Assembly: GCA_005223185.1 (NCBI GenBank)
Contig: NJBN01000005.1
Span: 242,668-306,667, forward strand
Direction of reading: 5' to 3'
DNA length: 64,000 nucleotides
DNA from: a candidate division LCP-89 bacterium B3_LCP
GTDB lineage: Bacteria; Electryoneota; B3-LCP
Both the position numbers and the translations under genes were made by a program. The first letter of the stretch is position 1; each line of letters begins with the position of its first letter. The notes below the pieces were generated by a model. The model ran no database searches. It was not told where the DNA came from and worked only from the letters and a program-made list of their open reading frames with translations. Below, one piece after another: positions 35,232 to 44,674 of this stretch.

Positions 35232-35962
35232 TTAAGAGTCTGTTAAAATATTTCGTCATGAGCTTTCTGGGATTGCTGCTAGCAGGAATTAGCCTGGTTG
35301 TAGCAGGGAATCTGGAAGGTTATTACACCGAAGAGCAGGTGCGCAGTTACGACCCTAAATTAGGGCGAGATAAGGTTACAATCCGCAAGACCTTTTATGC
35401 TGGCGATCGCTGGCGAAAAGATGAAGGATGGTATGGAGTTACTATCGCCAGGTTCGATCTGGACCGCATCTATGTACTCGACGTCACCGCTGAAACATAC
35501 GTGGAAATCACGCCGGAATTCCTGCAGAATTTCGCTTCAGAAGGGCTTTCTGCTTTTGGACGTCCAACCGGTGTCGAAGGAGAATATGATTTTCCTGAAG
35601 ATCTGTTCGTACGTACTGACGCCACTAAAGATATAGGTCTCTGGGAATGCTACCAGGTAACAACCAATCCGAAGTACAGGACGGAAAGGAGTCCTTACGT
35701 TGTTTTCTGGTACACAACGGATATTGACTTTCCGGTTCAGATTTATGGTGAACAGTTAAAGCAGATCTTCGGTGATTCACCGGAAGTCAACAAGCTGTTT
35801 AGCAGGTTGAATGAATTCCCGGGTTATCCGGTGCGCACCGAGGCGAATATCCCCAATGGCAACGTGGTTACCATCCTGACCAAGATTGAGCGGGTGACCA
35901 ATATGGATCCGGAACTGTTTGAAGTTCCTAAAAAATACACGAAAGTGGATTTCCCGGATTAA
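35228..35962 (+). CDS. Exported protein of unknown function
   Basis: A 244-residue protein with a signal peptide (about 1-26). The mature part has the form of a small beta-rich lipid- or metal-contact protein, with alternating strands such as [24 protein letters not shown] and [20 protein letters not shown]. The general pattern resembles DUF4412-like periplasmic proteins, but that is only a suggestion. Start GTG overlaps the phosphorylase stop by four bases. It lies between a salvage enzyme and ileS in a housekeeping run; the context gives no function. Confidence 0.75.
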   Translation: MIKSLLKYFVMSFLGLLLAGISLVVAGNLEGYYTEEQVRSYDPKLGRDKVTIRKTFYAGDRWRKDEGWYGVTIARFDLDRIYVLDVTAETYVEITPEFLQNFASEGLSAFGRPTGVEGEYDFPEDLFVRTDATKDIGLWECYQVTTNPKYRTERSPYVVFWYTTDIDFPVQIYGEQLKQIFGDSPEVNKLFSRLNEFPGYPVRTEANIPNGNVVTILTKIERVTNMDPELFEVPKKYTKVDFPD

Positions 35963-36003
35963 ATGCCCGGGATTTAAATAGAACCGTAAGATAAGAATAA
36001 TCC

Positions 36004-39000
36004 ATGTTCAAAACTGTTGAAAAGAGCGTGAAATTCCCGGAATTGGAAAAGCGCATTCTGAAGTTCTGGGAAGATAACGATATTCAACGAAAGACCGATT
36101 TACAGCGGGAAAATTGTCCGGAATTCGTTTTTTATGACGGTCCTCCGGGCACCAACGGTAAACCGCACATCGGCCACATGCTGCAGTCCGCATTGAAGGA
36201 CTTATGGCCCCGTTACAAGATCATGAACGGGTACCACGTAGTGCGCAAAGCGGGCTGGGATACGCACGGCTTACCTATTGAACTTACGGCGGAAAAAGAG
36301 CTTAAACTCTTTTCGAAGAAGGACATCCAGAAATACGGCGAAGAAAAATACATTGAACATTGCCGTTCCACCGTGTTCAGGTTCAAAACGCTGTGGGAAG
36401 ATGCGATCAAGCGGATAGGACGTTTCCTGGACATGGATGACCCCTACATGACCCTGACCAATGATTACATCCAGTCGGACTGGTATTTATTGAAATTAGC
36501 CTGGGAACGGAAGCTGGATTCTGATCGTCTGGAGTTGCAGGGTAAGGAGGTCAGTCCCCGGTTTCTGTATCGTGATTACCGCATTTTGCCCTACTGCGCC
36601 CGGTGTGGAACTTCGCTATCGAATTTTGAGGTGGCGGAGGCTTACAAAGACGTACAGGACATCACGTTAACGGTAAAATTTCCCGTCAAAGGTGAAGCAA
36701 ATACCTATTTCGCCGCCTGGACTACGACTGCCTGGACGTTGCTATCCAATGTAGCCCTGGCTGTGGGACCATCGGTAGATTACGTCGCTGTTCGACTATC
36801 CGAAGATACCAAAGGTGGAAAAGCCGGTGAAACTATAATTCTGGCAAAGGAGCGCTTAGAATTCTATAAAGACCATCTTCAGCCTAATGAGATATTGTGG
36901 ACAAAGAAAGGCAAAGAACTGGCAGGGATGGAATATCATCCTCTATGGGATTTTCAAAAAGACGCCAAGGCTCACAGAGTTATCGCCGACGACTATGTCA
37001 CTACCGAGGAAGGTGCTGGTGTAGTTCATTTAGCTCTCTACGGTGAAGATGACTTCCGCATCATCAGGCGCGAAGGATTGCCACTGGTGCAGAATGTGGA
37101 CGATCATGGGTACTGCACCGAAGCTACAGGACCTTATGCGGGGCGATATTTCAAAGATGACTCTTTAGATATAGACATATTGAAGGATCTGCATCAAAGA
37201 AGCCTTCTGTTAGCGAAAGAGAAACACGAACACGCCTATCCGTTCTGTTACCGCTGTGATGCAGCGCTGATGTATTTCGCGCGCCCGGGATGGTTCCTGC
37301 GAACGGCCTCTTACAGCCAGGAAATGCAAACAGCCAACCAACATATAAACTGGCAGCCGGGACACATCAAGCAGGGACGTTTCGGCAATTGGTTGGAAAA
37401 CACTATAGATTGGAACGTAACTCGCGAACGGTATTGGGGCAGTCCCTTCCCCGTGTGGACGTGCGATGGACCGGGTTGCAAGGGAGAAGTGTGCATCGGT
37501 AGCCTAACCGAGTTATTGGAGGCTGCTGGCCATGATGCGGAGAAGATTCTTTACAATGAGAAGATCGGTTCGATTGATCTGCACAAGCCTCTAATTGACC
37601 GGATCAAGATCCCCTGCCCGGAATGTTCCTCGCAGATGACGCGTGAGGACTTTGTGCTGGATTCATGGTTTAACGCGGGCTTGATGTTCATAGGTCAGTG
37701 GGGGTATCCCGCAACGGATGGTTCTAAAGAGATCTTAGAAAAGTTATATCCCGCTGATTTCATCTGCGAAGCGATCGACCAGACCAGAGGTTGGTTTTAT
37801 ACGTTACTGGCAACTTCGACGCTTTTCGCAACCAGCAACCGGATGCCAGAGGACAAATGGTCGTGCTATAAGAACGTCATCTGTACTGAGTTGGTGTTGG
37901 ATGACCAAGGCTTTAAAATGTCGAAGTCCAAGGGTAATGTGATAGACCCTTCAACTCTGTTCGAGGAGTTGGGGGCTGATGCCACCCGGTGGTCATTTTA
38001 CACGTCCAATCCCTGGAATGTCAAGCGATATTCCAAAGAAGCCGTCAAGGAATGCGTGCGCGATATGCTTCTTCCCATGTGGAACGCCTATTCCTTCTTC
38101 GTAACTTACGCTCAGGTGGATGGATGGAAACCGGATGATAAAGAATCTGTGTCAGATCACCCCCTGGATCGATGGTTGTTGGGGGAACTCACCAGGTTAA
38201 ATCAGGACGTTACTGCTGCTCTGGAGAAATATGACGTAGCTCCAGCAGCAGGAGCCTGCACGAAATTCTTAGACCAGCTGACGAATTGGTACATTCGCCG
38301 TTCCAGGAGGCGTTTCTGGAAATCGGACGACGATAAAGATAAGCGAAATGCCTACGCTACTCTGTACCACGCTCTGACTGATTTCACGCTTATCATCGCA
38401 CCTTTTCTGCCGTTTATCAGCGAAGAGATATACCAGAACTTGGTACGCAAGTGCGATACTTCCGCACCTGAATCGGTTCACCTTGCATCCTGGCCCAAAG
38501 CCGCCCTGGGAACCGTTGATGAAGACTTAGCATATAAGATGGACTTAGTCAGAAAGATCGTTCGGTCGGGTCGTGACCTTCGTCAAAAACATCAGATCAA
38601 AGTGCGGCAGCCGTTGCAGGATTTGAAAGTGGTGATTCCTGACGGTGATGAAAACATGCTTGATGATCTGCAGGATCTCATCATCGACGAACTGAACATC
38701 AAGCATTTTCAGGTATTGAAAGACGATGGTGAACTCGTGGTTCTTAGAGCTCAACCGAATTTTAAGGCGTTGGGACCGCGCTTTGGCAAGGATGTCAACA
38801 AAGCAGCTAAAGCGCTGCGAAATCTGTCTGAGGAACAGGTTCGTTTACTTGAAAGCGGTGATGAGGTGGAAGTGAATGGCACGACTTTCACTTCGGAAGA
38901 TGCGTCTATAGAGAGAGCTGCTCCGGATGATCAGGCGGTGAGCGACGCGGAAGGTTTAATTGTGGCGTTATCGCTGCAACTGACACCGGACCTGGTTGCT

Positions 39001-39264
39001 GAAGGGAGAGCCCGCGAAATCGTTCACCATATCCAGAACCTGCGGAAACAGCTTGATTTAGACGTTACGGACCGGATTCAGGTGGGTTACCAAACTGATA
39101 ACGACATGGAAGACGCCATCATCGAGAATACCCAATGGATCATGGCGGAGACGCTGGCGGTGGAAGTGTCACGTTTTGAAAATTCCGGTTCACCGGATAT
39201 TTCACATGTAAAAATAGATGACATCGAAGTTCAATTAAAGATCGACAAGGTGGAAACGAATTAG
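36004..39264 (+). CDS. ileS: Isoleucyl-tRNA synthetase
   Basis: A 1086-residue class I synthetase. The HIGH motif reads PHIGH within GPPGTNGKPHIGHML (about residues 46-60), the editing domain includes TTAWTLLSNVALAVG and ADDYVTTEEGAGVVHLA, and the KMSKS loop KMSKSKGN lies near residue 638. An anticodon-binding helical domain and a C-terminal extension follow. The length exceeds the about 940 residues of the E. coli enzyme and the C-terminus lacks its zinc-knuckle, which fits the longer, eukaryote-like (type 2) IleRS forms common in Bacteroidota; this subtype call is an inference. The traR/dksA-like and lspA genes follow, an order seen in many bacteria. Confidence 0.97.
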   Translation: MFKTVEKSVKFPELEKRILKFWEDNDIQRKTDLQRENCPEFVFYDGPPGTNGKPHIGHMLQSALKDLWPRYKIMNGYHVVRKAGWDTHGLPIELTAEKELKLFSKKDIQKYGEEKYIEHCRSTVFRFKTLWEDAIKRIGRFLDMDDPYMTLTNDYIQSDWYLLKLAWERKLDSDRLELQGKEVSPRFLYRDYRILPYCARCGTSLSNFEVAEAYKDVQDITLTVKFPVKGEANTYFAAWTTTAWTLLSNVALAVGPSVDYVAVRLSEDTKGGKAGETIILAKERLEFYKDHLQPNEILWTKKGKELAGMEYHPLWDFQKDAKAHRVIADDYVTTEEGAGVVHLALYGEDDFRIIRREGLPLVQNVDDHGYCTEATGPYAGRYFKDDSLDIDILKDLHQRSLLLAKEKHEHAYPFCYRCDAALMYFARPGWFLRTASYSQEMQTANQHINWQPGHIKQGRFGNWLENTIDWNVTRERYWGSPFPVWTCDGPGCKGEVCIGSLTELLEAAGHDAEKILYNEKIGSIDLHKPLIDRIKIPCPECSSQMTREDFVLDSWFNAGLMFIGQWGYPATDGSKEILEKLYPADFICEAIDQTRGWFYTLLATSTLFATSNRMPEDKWSCYKNVICTELVLDDQGFKMSKSKGNVIDPSTLFEELGADATRWSFYTSNPWNVKRYSKEAVKECVRDMLLPMWNAYSFFVTYAQVDGWKPDDKESVSDHPLDRWLLGELTRLNQDVTAALEKYDVAPAAGACTKFLDQLTNWYIRRSRRRFWKSDDDKDKRNAYATLYHALTDFTLIIAPFLPFISEEIYQNLVRKCDTSAPESVHLASWPKAALGTVDEDLAYKMDLVRKIVRSGRDLRQKHQIKVRQPLQDLKVVIPDGDENMLDDLQDLIIDELNIKHFQVLKDDGELVVLRAQPNFKALGPRFGKDVNKAAKALRNLSEEQVRLLESGDEVEVNGTTFTSEDASIERAAPDDQAVSDAEGLIVALSLQLTPDLVAEGRAREIVHHIQNLRKQLDLDVTDRIQVGYQTDNDMEDAIIENTQWIMAETLAVEVSRFENSGSPDISHVKIDDIEVQLKIDKVETN

Positions 39265-39276
39265 TTGGAGATAATG

Positions 39277-39681
39277 ATGCCAAAGGAAAAGAGTAAAAAG
39301 AAACCCGGAGTCTTCAGCAAGAGAGATCTACCGCACTTCAAAAAACTGATTCTGAAGAAGCGGGAGAACTTGCTGGATAAGCTTAGCAATCTGAAAGAGA
39401 AAACTCTGGAAAAATCCTATCAGGATTATACTGGCGAGCACTCGACTTATTCATTTCACATGGCAGATCAAGGTACGGACGCGCAGGAACGCGAAAAAGC
39501 TTTCATGTTTGCTTCGCGGGAAGGACGGTACCTGAGTTATTTAGATCGTGCCCTGGAATTGATCGAAGAGGGGAAATACGGTTTCTGCAACGAATGCGGT
39601 GAACCTATTGCCAAAGCCAGACTGGAAGCAGTCCCTACAGCCAAGCTATGCGTTGAATGCAAATCGAAGAAAGAAGAATAA
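39277..39681 (+). CDS. TraR/DksA-type zinc-finger protein
   Basis: The ATG at 39277 lies six bases after GGAG and gives 134 residues. The N-terminus is very basic (KEKSKKKPG), a coiled coil follows, and the C-terminal zinc finger reads CNECGEPIAKARLEAVP followed by CVEC, the four-cysteine form of the DksA C4-type family. Such proteins reach into the RNA polymerase secondary channel to modulate transcription. The acidic tip residues of true DksA cannot be confirmed here. It directly follows ileS and precedes lspA. Confidence 0.9.
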   Translation: MPKEKSKKKPGVFSKRDLPHFKKLILKKRENLLDKLSNLKEKTLEKSYQDYTGEHSTYSFHMADQGTDAQEREKAFMFASREGRYLSYLDRALELIEEGKYGFCNECGEPIAKARLEAVPTAKLCVECKSKKEE

Positions 39682-39720
39682 GCTTTAGTTACATTTCACC
39701 TGTGCGGGGATGCAATTTCA

Positions 39721-40284
39721 GTGAGATTAACAAATTTAATCTACCTATGGCCCACTCTTGCCGTATTGATCTTTGATCAATTGAGTAAGCACTTTGTACG
39801 ATCCAGTATGAACCTTGGTGAAACTATTAACGTTATCGGAGAGGAATTCTTCAAATTAACTTATGTACAAAACAGCGGCATCGCATTTGGACTCAAACCG
39901 GGAAGTCCGCTTTCATTAATAATTTTCAGCTCTTTAGCATCGATAGTGATTTTGTACATTCTGTTGACCAGTCATAAAAATCATTCATTGGCAAAACCGA
40001 AAACTGTCAGAATTTCATTAGCTTTGATATTGGGCGGGGCAATCGGAAATCTGATAGATCGAATTCATTCAGGTAGAGTTACCGATTTTTTAGATTTCGA
40101 TTTTCCTGATTTCATCATGACGCGCTGGCCCATATTCAACATAGCTGACAGCGCCGTAACTGTGGGCGTCTCCATTTGGTGTATATATCTGCTCTTTACT
40201 TCAGGCGATAAGAAGGAGAAACTGGCAGAATCTGTCAAGCAGAATGATACATATACATCGGAGATAGACTCTCCTGAAATTTGA
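39721..40284 (+). CDS. lspA: Lipoprotein signal peptidase
   Basis: A 187-residue membrane aspartic protease with four hydrophobic segments. Family motifs are FDQLSKHFV, the strand with NSGIAFGL, and the two catalytic aspartates in GNLIDRIHSGRVTDFLDF and FNIADSAVTVG. It removes signal peptides from lipid-modified prolipoproteins, several of which are encoded in this window. The start is GTG. The C-terminal tail is about 20 residues longer than usual and polar. It is followed directly by the pseudouridine synthase gene, a common pairing. Confidence 0.96.
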   Translation: MRLTNLIYLWPTLAVLIFDQLSKHFVRSSMNLGETINVIGEEFFKLTYVQNSGIAFGLKPGSPLSLIIFSSLASIVILYILLTSHKNHSLAKPKTVRISLALILGGAIGNLIDRIHSGRVTDFLDFDFPDFIMTRWPIFNIADSAVTVGVSIWCIYLLFTSGDKKEKLAESVKQNDTYTSEIDSPEI

Positions 40285-40286
40285 TC

Positions 40287-41276
40287 ATGGAGGAGACACC
40301 TACAGATTTTCGTGAAATTCAGTTAACGATTAAAACCCACCAGACCGATCAACGTTTGGATAGTTACTTAGCCAAGCAGATCGGTAACCTATCCCGCAGC
40401 CGCATACGAAAACTCATCGATGGCGATCTCATCACTATAAACGATGAACGAGCCAAACCTTCTCACTTAGTCAAATGGGGTGAAGAAGTAATCGTTCGCA
40501 TTCCAGGCCCCAAGCCTTCCCCTCTTACCGCAGAAGCAATTCCTCTGGATATATGTTATGAAGATTCTCACCTTATCGTGGTAAATAAGCCTGCTGGAAT
40601 GGTTGTCCATCCCGCATACGGACACCCATCCGGGACTCTGGTTAATGCGCTGCTCTACCATTGCCAGGATTTGGCAGGTATCGGCGGTGAGATGCGCCCC
40701 GGATTGGTGCATAGAATAGACAAGGATACTTCGGGTCTTTTGGTTGTAGCGAAGACCGAACAGACCCTTTCAGGACTTTCCAAACAGTTCAAGAAAAAGA
40801 CAAGCGAGAGGCTATATAAGGCGATTGTGTGGGGACATTTACAGCCACCTGAGGGCAGAGTTGACGCTCCTCTGGGTAGATCTCCCCGTGACAGAAAGAT
40901 CTTCAGTGTGGTTCAGAGCGGAAAAACCGCAGCGACGAAATATTGGACGCTGGAAAGGTTTGAACTCTTCTCGCTACTTCAACTTCAGTTGGAAACAGGA
41001 CGAACGCATCAGATCAGGATTCATATGCTGCATGCCGGACACCCGGTACTGGGCGATCCTCAATACGGCGGGCGCAACCGGCGGTTGGGACCGCTTACTT
41101 CCGCTCAGAGGCGCTTTGTCGCGGAGATTTTCGAGATCCTGCCACGGCAGGCATTACATGCTGCAGTGCTTTCATTCATTCATCCAGCGACTGGGGAAAC
41201 GCTGAGGTTTGAAAGTGAGTTTCCGGAGGATATTCAGCAGGTGTTGCAGCTAATCAGGAGTAGAAATAGACATTAA
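40287..41276 (+). CDS. RluD/RluA-family rRNA pseudouridine synthase
   Basis: A protein of 329 residues. An N-terminal S4 RNA-binding domain (QRLDSYLAKQIGNLSRSRIRKLI) is followed by the catalytic domain with VVNKPAGMVVHPA, GLVHRIDKDTSGLLVVAKT (catalytic Asp in HRIDKDTSG) and GRTHQIRIHMLHAGHPVLGD. The size and S4 domain match RluD, which modifies 23S rRNA helix 69, but the paralogues RluC and RluD cannot be told apart by eye. The ATG at 40287 lies three bases after the lspA stop. Confidence 0.94.
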   Translation: MEETPTDFREIQLTIKTHQTDQRLDSYLAKQIGNLSRSRIRKLIDGDLITINDERAKPSHLVKWGEEVIVRIPGPKPSPLTAEAIPLDICYEDSHLIVVNKPAGMVVHPAYGHPSGTLVNALLYHCQDLAGIGGEMRPGLVHRIDKDTSGLLVVAKTEQTLSGLSKQFKKKTSERLYKAIVWGHLQPPEGRVDAPLGRSPRDRKIFSVVQSGKTAATKYWTLERFELFSLLQLQLETGRTHQIRIHMLHAGHPVLGDPQYGGRNRRLGPLTSAQRRFVAEIFEILPRQALHAAVLSFIHPATGETLRFESEFPEDIQQVLQLIRSRNRH

Positions 41277-41291
41277 AGGTAATTTTATAAC

Positions 41292-41315
41292 ATCCCATAG
41301 TTAGGGATATTTTTC
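41292..41315 (+). terminator. Weak terminator after the rluD-like gene
   Basis: The short stem ATCCC/GGGAT is followed by ATTTTTC. The tatA promoter begins right after it. Confidence 0.4.
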
Positions 41316-41344
41316 TTGCTTCAGGCGTTAAATTATAGTAGATT
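41316..41344 (+). promoter_or_regulatory. tatA promoter
   Basis: TTGCTT (41316-41321) and TAGATT (41339-41344), 17-base spacer. The TTG of the -35 box is also the first codon of the longest reading frame, which is why that frame start is rejected for tatA. Confidence 0.6.
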
Positions 41345-41363
41345 AAAGAAAAAGGAGGTTCTT

Positions 41364-41561
41364 TTGGGCTTAGGTCATTGGGAAATCTTAGCGATTGTCC
41401 TCGCCGTATTGCTTATCTTCGGGGGGCGGAAAATCCCTGAGCTTATGAAAGGGGTTGGCAGCGGTATGCGCGAATTCAAGCAGGGCTTACGCGGCGAAAG
41501 CGATGGCAATACGCCGGTAGCCAAAGAGGAAAACGGCGAAAATCAAGCATCATCCACCTAA
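41364..41561 (+). CDS. tatA: Sec-independent translocase subunit TatA
   Basis: The start is TTG at 41364, five bases after a perfect AGGAGG; a longer frame from 41316 would begin inside the promoter. The 65-residue product is a classic TatA: short N-terminus [11 protein letters not shown], one membrane helix with [15 protein letters not shown], an amphipathic helix with GMREFKQGL and a polar tail. TatA forms the pore-like assembly that moves folded twin-arginine proteins, such as the DUF362 protein and perhaps the radical SAM enzyme of this window. No tatB or tatC is adjacent. The last four bases overlap the convergent suhB-like gene. Confidence 0.93.
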   Translation: MGLGHWEILAIVLAVLLIFGGRKIPELMKGVGSGMREFKQGLRGESDGNTPVAKEENGENQASST

Positions 41562-42367
41562 GAGTCGCCGACATTTTCCTTGATAATTTCGATCAATGCG
41601 GGATGCAAGTGCGGGTTAGCGCCAACTACATTCCCTGCGGATAGGTATATATTATCTCCTCTGAAGCTGGTGAACAAACCACCAGCTTCTTTTATTATCA
41701 GACCACCAGCGGCGATATCCCAAGGGGACAAGCGATGTTCCCAGAAGCCATCGAACACTCCTTCTGCCGTCCAGCACAGGTCCAAAGATGCAGCACCAGC
41801 TCGCCGGATACCGGAACAACGCAGAAATATCTTTTCAAAGGTCTTCAGATACAACCCCAATTCATCTTTAGCGCGGAAGGGAAAACCGGTAGCAATCAGG
41901 CAGGTTGTTAGCTCCTGCTTCTTGCTAACGGTGATTCTCTCCCCATTTCTATATGCTCCCTTCTCCTTGAACGCCGTCCACAGATCACCAGTGGGCGGAT
42001 GAAAGACAGCACCAGCGATTATCTCACCCCACTCACTACCGGGGATACAGCGTTCCAGAGCCGCGGAAACTCCGAAAATAGACAGGCGCTGCAGATAGTT
42101 CGTGGTTCCATCCAACGGATCCACGATCCAACGGTAGGATTTTCCTTCATCATCCTGACCCATCTCCTCGCCCAAGAAGGTTGAATCAGGCAATTCCTTC
42201 AGCAGGAAAGCGCGCATGGTTTCTTCGCTTTCGCGATCGACGTCGGAAACGTAATCTGCGGTGCCTTTTGCACGGGCTTTGGAGATATCAACTTTGCCGA
42301 AATGGCGGTTTAAGACGTCTCCACCCAGGCGGACGGCTTCGACAGAAATATCGATCAAATCTTTCAT
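41558..42367 (-). CDS. Inositol monophosphatase family protein (SuhB-like)
   Basis: A 269-residue metal-dependent phosphatase. The signatures are [17 protein letters not shown] (motif A, metal and substrate) and the C-terminal [18 protein letters not shown] (motif B). The family includes inositol-1-phosphatase, the SuhB transcription/ribosome factor and some histidinol-phosphate phosphatases, which cannot be told apart here. It runs convergent to tatA, with a four-base overlap of the two stops. Confidence 0.94.
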   Translation of the reverse strand: MKDLIDISVEAVRLGGDVLNRHFGKVDISKARAKGTADYVSDVDRESEETMRAFLLKELPDSTFLGEEMGQDDEGKSYRWIVDPLDGTTNYLQRLSIFGVSAALERCIPGSEWGEIIAGAVFHPPTGDLWTAFKEKGAYRNGERITVSKKQELTTCLIATGFPFRAKDELGLYLKTFEKIFLRCSGIRRAGAASLDLCWTAEGVFDGFWEHRLSPWDIAAGGLIIKEAGGLFTSFRGDNIYLSAGNVVGANPHLHPALIEIIKENVGDS

Positions 42368-42420
42368 TTGATTGCGGAAGATTATGGTTTTACGGTATGT
42401 GTGGCCAATAAAAGGGAAAT

Positions 42421-43584
42421 TTAGCCGTGTCCCATCGGCGGCGTCGATCCCGGAGGCTGGGGTGGCTCTGGTGTTTCCACTTTTTCTTTTCCTCTACGCT
42501 TAATACGTATCGCCAGATAGGAAGCCAAAATGATGATTAAGAATCCGGCTATGCGTTCAGTGAAAATCAGCACACTGAAAGCTGAGAGCATTATATCATC
42601 ATCTGACAGATCTTCACCTGTAAATTCCCAAAGAAGTAATCCATCATCATCGATTTCGGTATTGGAATTTAATAGTTTGCCTGGAATTTCGACCTGAACT
42701 TCAAAGGATTCATCTACCAGATCTTCACTAACCTGATGGCGGAATTCGAGCAATTCGCTGATATTGGCAATTTCCGCCTGCAGGGTGGAATCTCCGATAA
42801 AGTTCAGATTTTCCAGAAGAATTGGCAACGCCTGAGGTTCGATCTCATCCCACCATTCCAGATCAGCAAAATCTAACGATTCCATCTGGCGATTGGAAGC
42901 TATCTTCCCAATTAAGGCATCCGCTTCAACCAGAGCAGAATCCACCCAGGATTGAGGGACCTGGATATCCGGATGCATATTGATGGATCTCTCCAAGATT
43001 TCACGGATGCGCAGCTTGTATCTCTCTGTGTTCCAGATCAGTACACCTGCTGCGAATTTCTCTTCCAAAACAGCGCGCTCCTCTTCCGTCAGAGTGCTAT
43101 CTGAATCGGAATCCAGAATTCGACATTCTTCCGGAATATAATCCCACCTGTCACCCTCGATCTGCATCCGCTGCCTGCCGCGAAAAACGCACTGGAACTT
43201 ATAAGTGGACAGGAAAAAAAGGGATGTGCTGTTTAAACCCGCTGGATGACGCAGTAAAACGTCACCCCAGGGCGCCTCTTTTAAACTTAGAGTGCGCGGT
43301 AGTTGGTCATTATGGAAGCGTACGGTTGCTTTAAGTACATAGTTTTCGGTACCAGAACTGTCTCGCTCCGTCCAGGTATCTATATGGTACAATAAGGTAT
43401 CAGGATAACTGGCTTGCGGTTCATATATATCCAGACTGTCACCGCGGGCTGTGTAGGTAAAATCGCAATATCCATCTACGTTGAACTTATAGAGGTAGTG
43501 GTGCTCAACGCAGCCACTCAATCCTATTATAAACAGTATAATAGGTATAAGTACTAAGAAAATTCCACTTCTTTTATTCGACAT
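42421..43584 (-). CDS. Lipoprotein with C-terminal membrane helix, unknown function
   Basis: Starting at the ATG behind GGGTGAT gives 387 residues. A lipobox (about residues 18-25, ending GLSGC) is followed by a polar, beta-rich and helical domain that starts YLYKFNVDGYCDFTYTARGDSLDIY. Near the C-terminus there is one membrane helix (AGFLIIILASYLAI), a basic stop-transfer and a Pro-rich tail. A protein with both a lipid anchor and a membrane helix would sit in the inner membrane with its main domain in the periplasm. No family is recognised. The start overlaps the end of the acetyltransferase gene by about 30 bases. Confidence 0.75.
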   Translation of the reverse strand: MSNKRSGIFLVLIPIILFIIGLSGCVEHHYLYKFNVDGYCDFTYTARGDSLDIYEPQASYPDTLLYHIDTWTERDSSGTENYVLKATVRFHNDQLPRTLSLKEAPWGDVLLRHPAGLNSTSLFFLSTYKFQCVFRGRQRMQIEGDRWDYIPEECRILDSDSDSTLTEEERAVLEEKFAAGVLIWNTERYKLRIREILERSINMHPDIQVPQSWVDSALVEADALIGKIASNRQMESLDFADLEWWDEIEPQALPILLENLNFIGDSTLQAEIANISELLEFRHQVSEDLVDESFEVQVEIPGKLLNSNTEIDDDGLLLWEFTGEDLSDDDIMLSAFSVLIFTERIAGFLIIILASYLAIRIKRRGKEKVETPEPPQPPGSTPPMGHG

Positions 43585-44213
43585 ATCATCACCCATGTTA
43601 AAAGTTCCAGATGATTTTTCAGATACCTGGTGCCGTCGATAGAACCGCGACTCATTAGAAGAGCTTCCAGTTTCAGATTGTCTTCAACTTGCCAGAATTG
43701 CGCTACTTTTTCAAATCCCAGGCGATTGTAGAGGCTTATCGCTTTGGCGTTTACAAAGTCAACTTCCAGCATAATTTCGTTCAGGTCAAGCGTGTGAGCA
43801 GCCCAGGGCAGCACCATCTTCAGGGTTCGATACCCATATCCGCGTGATACCTGATCGGCGGCGAAACAGATGCCTAACTCAGCCATGGAAGAAGAGCCCC
43901 GCACCGGTTTTAAGGAGACATACCCGATCATTTGTCCAGAGGCGTTTTCTATGCCTAAGCGCAAGCGGTCTTTCAGTCGTTGGAACGATAAATCGTTTTC
44001 AAATGTTCCCTTGGGTAAAAAGTTGAATTTCAATAAAAAAGGATCAGTATGCTTAGCCCAAACCTGACGCTTCTCTTCATCATTGCGCTTGAAGGTGCGC
44101 ACGCAAAGTTCTCCATCAGAAAGCGGTAATCCCGCTATCGGGGGAGAATCGAGCTTAAAATCAGAGAGGCGGCGCACCCACTGATGGAGATAATCTTTGC
44201 TGATGGCTTTCAC
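43554..44213 (-). CDS. GNAT acetyltransferase, RimJ/RimL type
   Basis: A 219-residue protein with a GNAT fold in the middle: the acetyl-CoA-binding strand-loop appears as SRGYGYRTLKMVLPWA, followed by EIMLEVDFVNAKAISLYNRLGFEKVAQF, the typical close of the domain. RimJ/RimL-like members acetylate protein N-termini or small amines; the substrate here is not known. The N-terminal about 50 residues and a short hydrophobic tail are extra. A promoter lies at 44504-44532, beyond a repeat-rich leader of about 290 bases. Confidence 0.85.
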   Translation of the reverse strand: MKAISKDYLHQWVRRLSDFKLDSPPIAGLPLSDGELCVRTFKRNDEEKRQVWAKHTDPFLLKFNFLPKGTFENDLSFQRLKDRLRLGIENASGQMIGYVSLKPVRGSSSMAELGICFAADQVSRGYGYRTLKMVLPWAAHTLDLNEIMLEVDFVNAKAISLYNRLGFEKVAQFWQVEDNLKLEALLMSRGSIDGTRYLKNHLELLTWVMICRIKEVEFS

Positions 44214-44239
44214 AGGATTTGGTTTAATAGTTTATGACT

Positions 44240-44460
44240 ACCTGCACTCAACCCGGGACATCCTGACTTCGTCAGCCACCCTTGAGGGCTGTCCCGGTTA
44301 CTCCCCCGGTATCTATCGTCTAACAGGACATGCTTCGTCTCGCCTGCGGCGATCCAGAAGCATGCCACCCATCGAGATTGATTAGATTGGAGCTTTATAA
44401 TAAACCTGACCCGGAAGGATCAGGCCGCCCTGGCCGGCGTTAACGGCAGACAAGCTAACG
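44240..44460. repeat. Intergenic repeat cluster upstream of the acetyltransferase
   Basis: No gene. CGGGACATCCTGAC...GGGCTGTCCCGG (44253-44300) matches the family at 121-171. CATGCTTCGTCTCGCC...CAGAAGCATG (44330-44363) matches 32554-32590 over more than 40 bases. Confidence 0.65.
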
Positions 44461-44503
44461 CGCTACCTGTTAAGATAATAGATCAAGGTCTATCAATTAT
44501 TGA

Positions 44504-44532
44504 AATATATAATTTTGAAAGCTTAAAGTCAA
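44504..44532 (-). promoter_or_regulatory. Promoter for the minus-strand acetyltransferase unit
   Basis: Minus strand: TTGACT (44532-44527) and TATATT (44509-44504), 17-base spacer. Confidence 0.65.
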
Positions 44533-44608
44533 GGAAAGAGTTCTATTACACTGGCATTACTCAGAAGAAGTGAATTCTTTTCCGCGTACCGATGCATTTG
44601 ATTTTGGC

Positions 44609-44637
44609 TTGCTTTTAGATGAAAATTCCTTTATCTT
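44609..44637 (+). promoter_or_regulatory. Promoter of the AMIN-receiver gene
   Basis: TTGCTT (44609-44614) and TATCTT (44632-44637), 17-base spacer, 38 bases before the start codon. Confidence 0.5.
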
Positions 44638-44674
44638 TTCCAGATATGACAAACTTCACTGACAGGAGCGATCC

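Noticed and set aside
41316..41363. Longer N-terminus for tatA from TTG at 41316
   Set aside because: That TTG is the -35 box of the tatA promoter; the TatA family start and the AGGAGG site both point to 41364.
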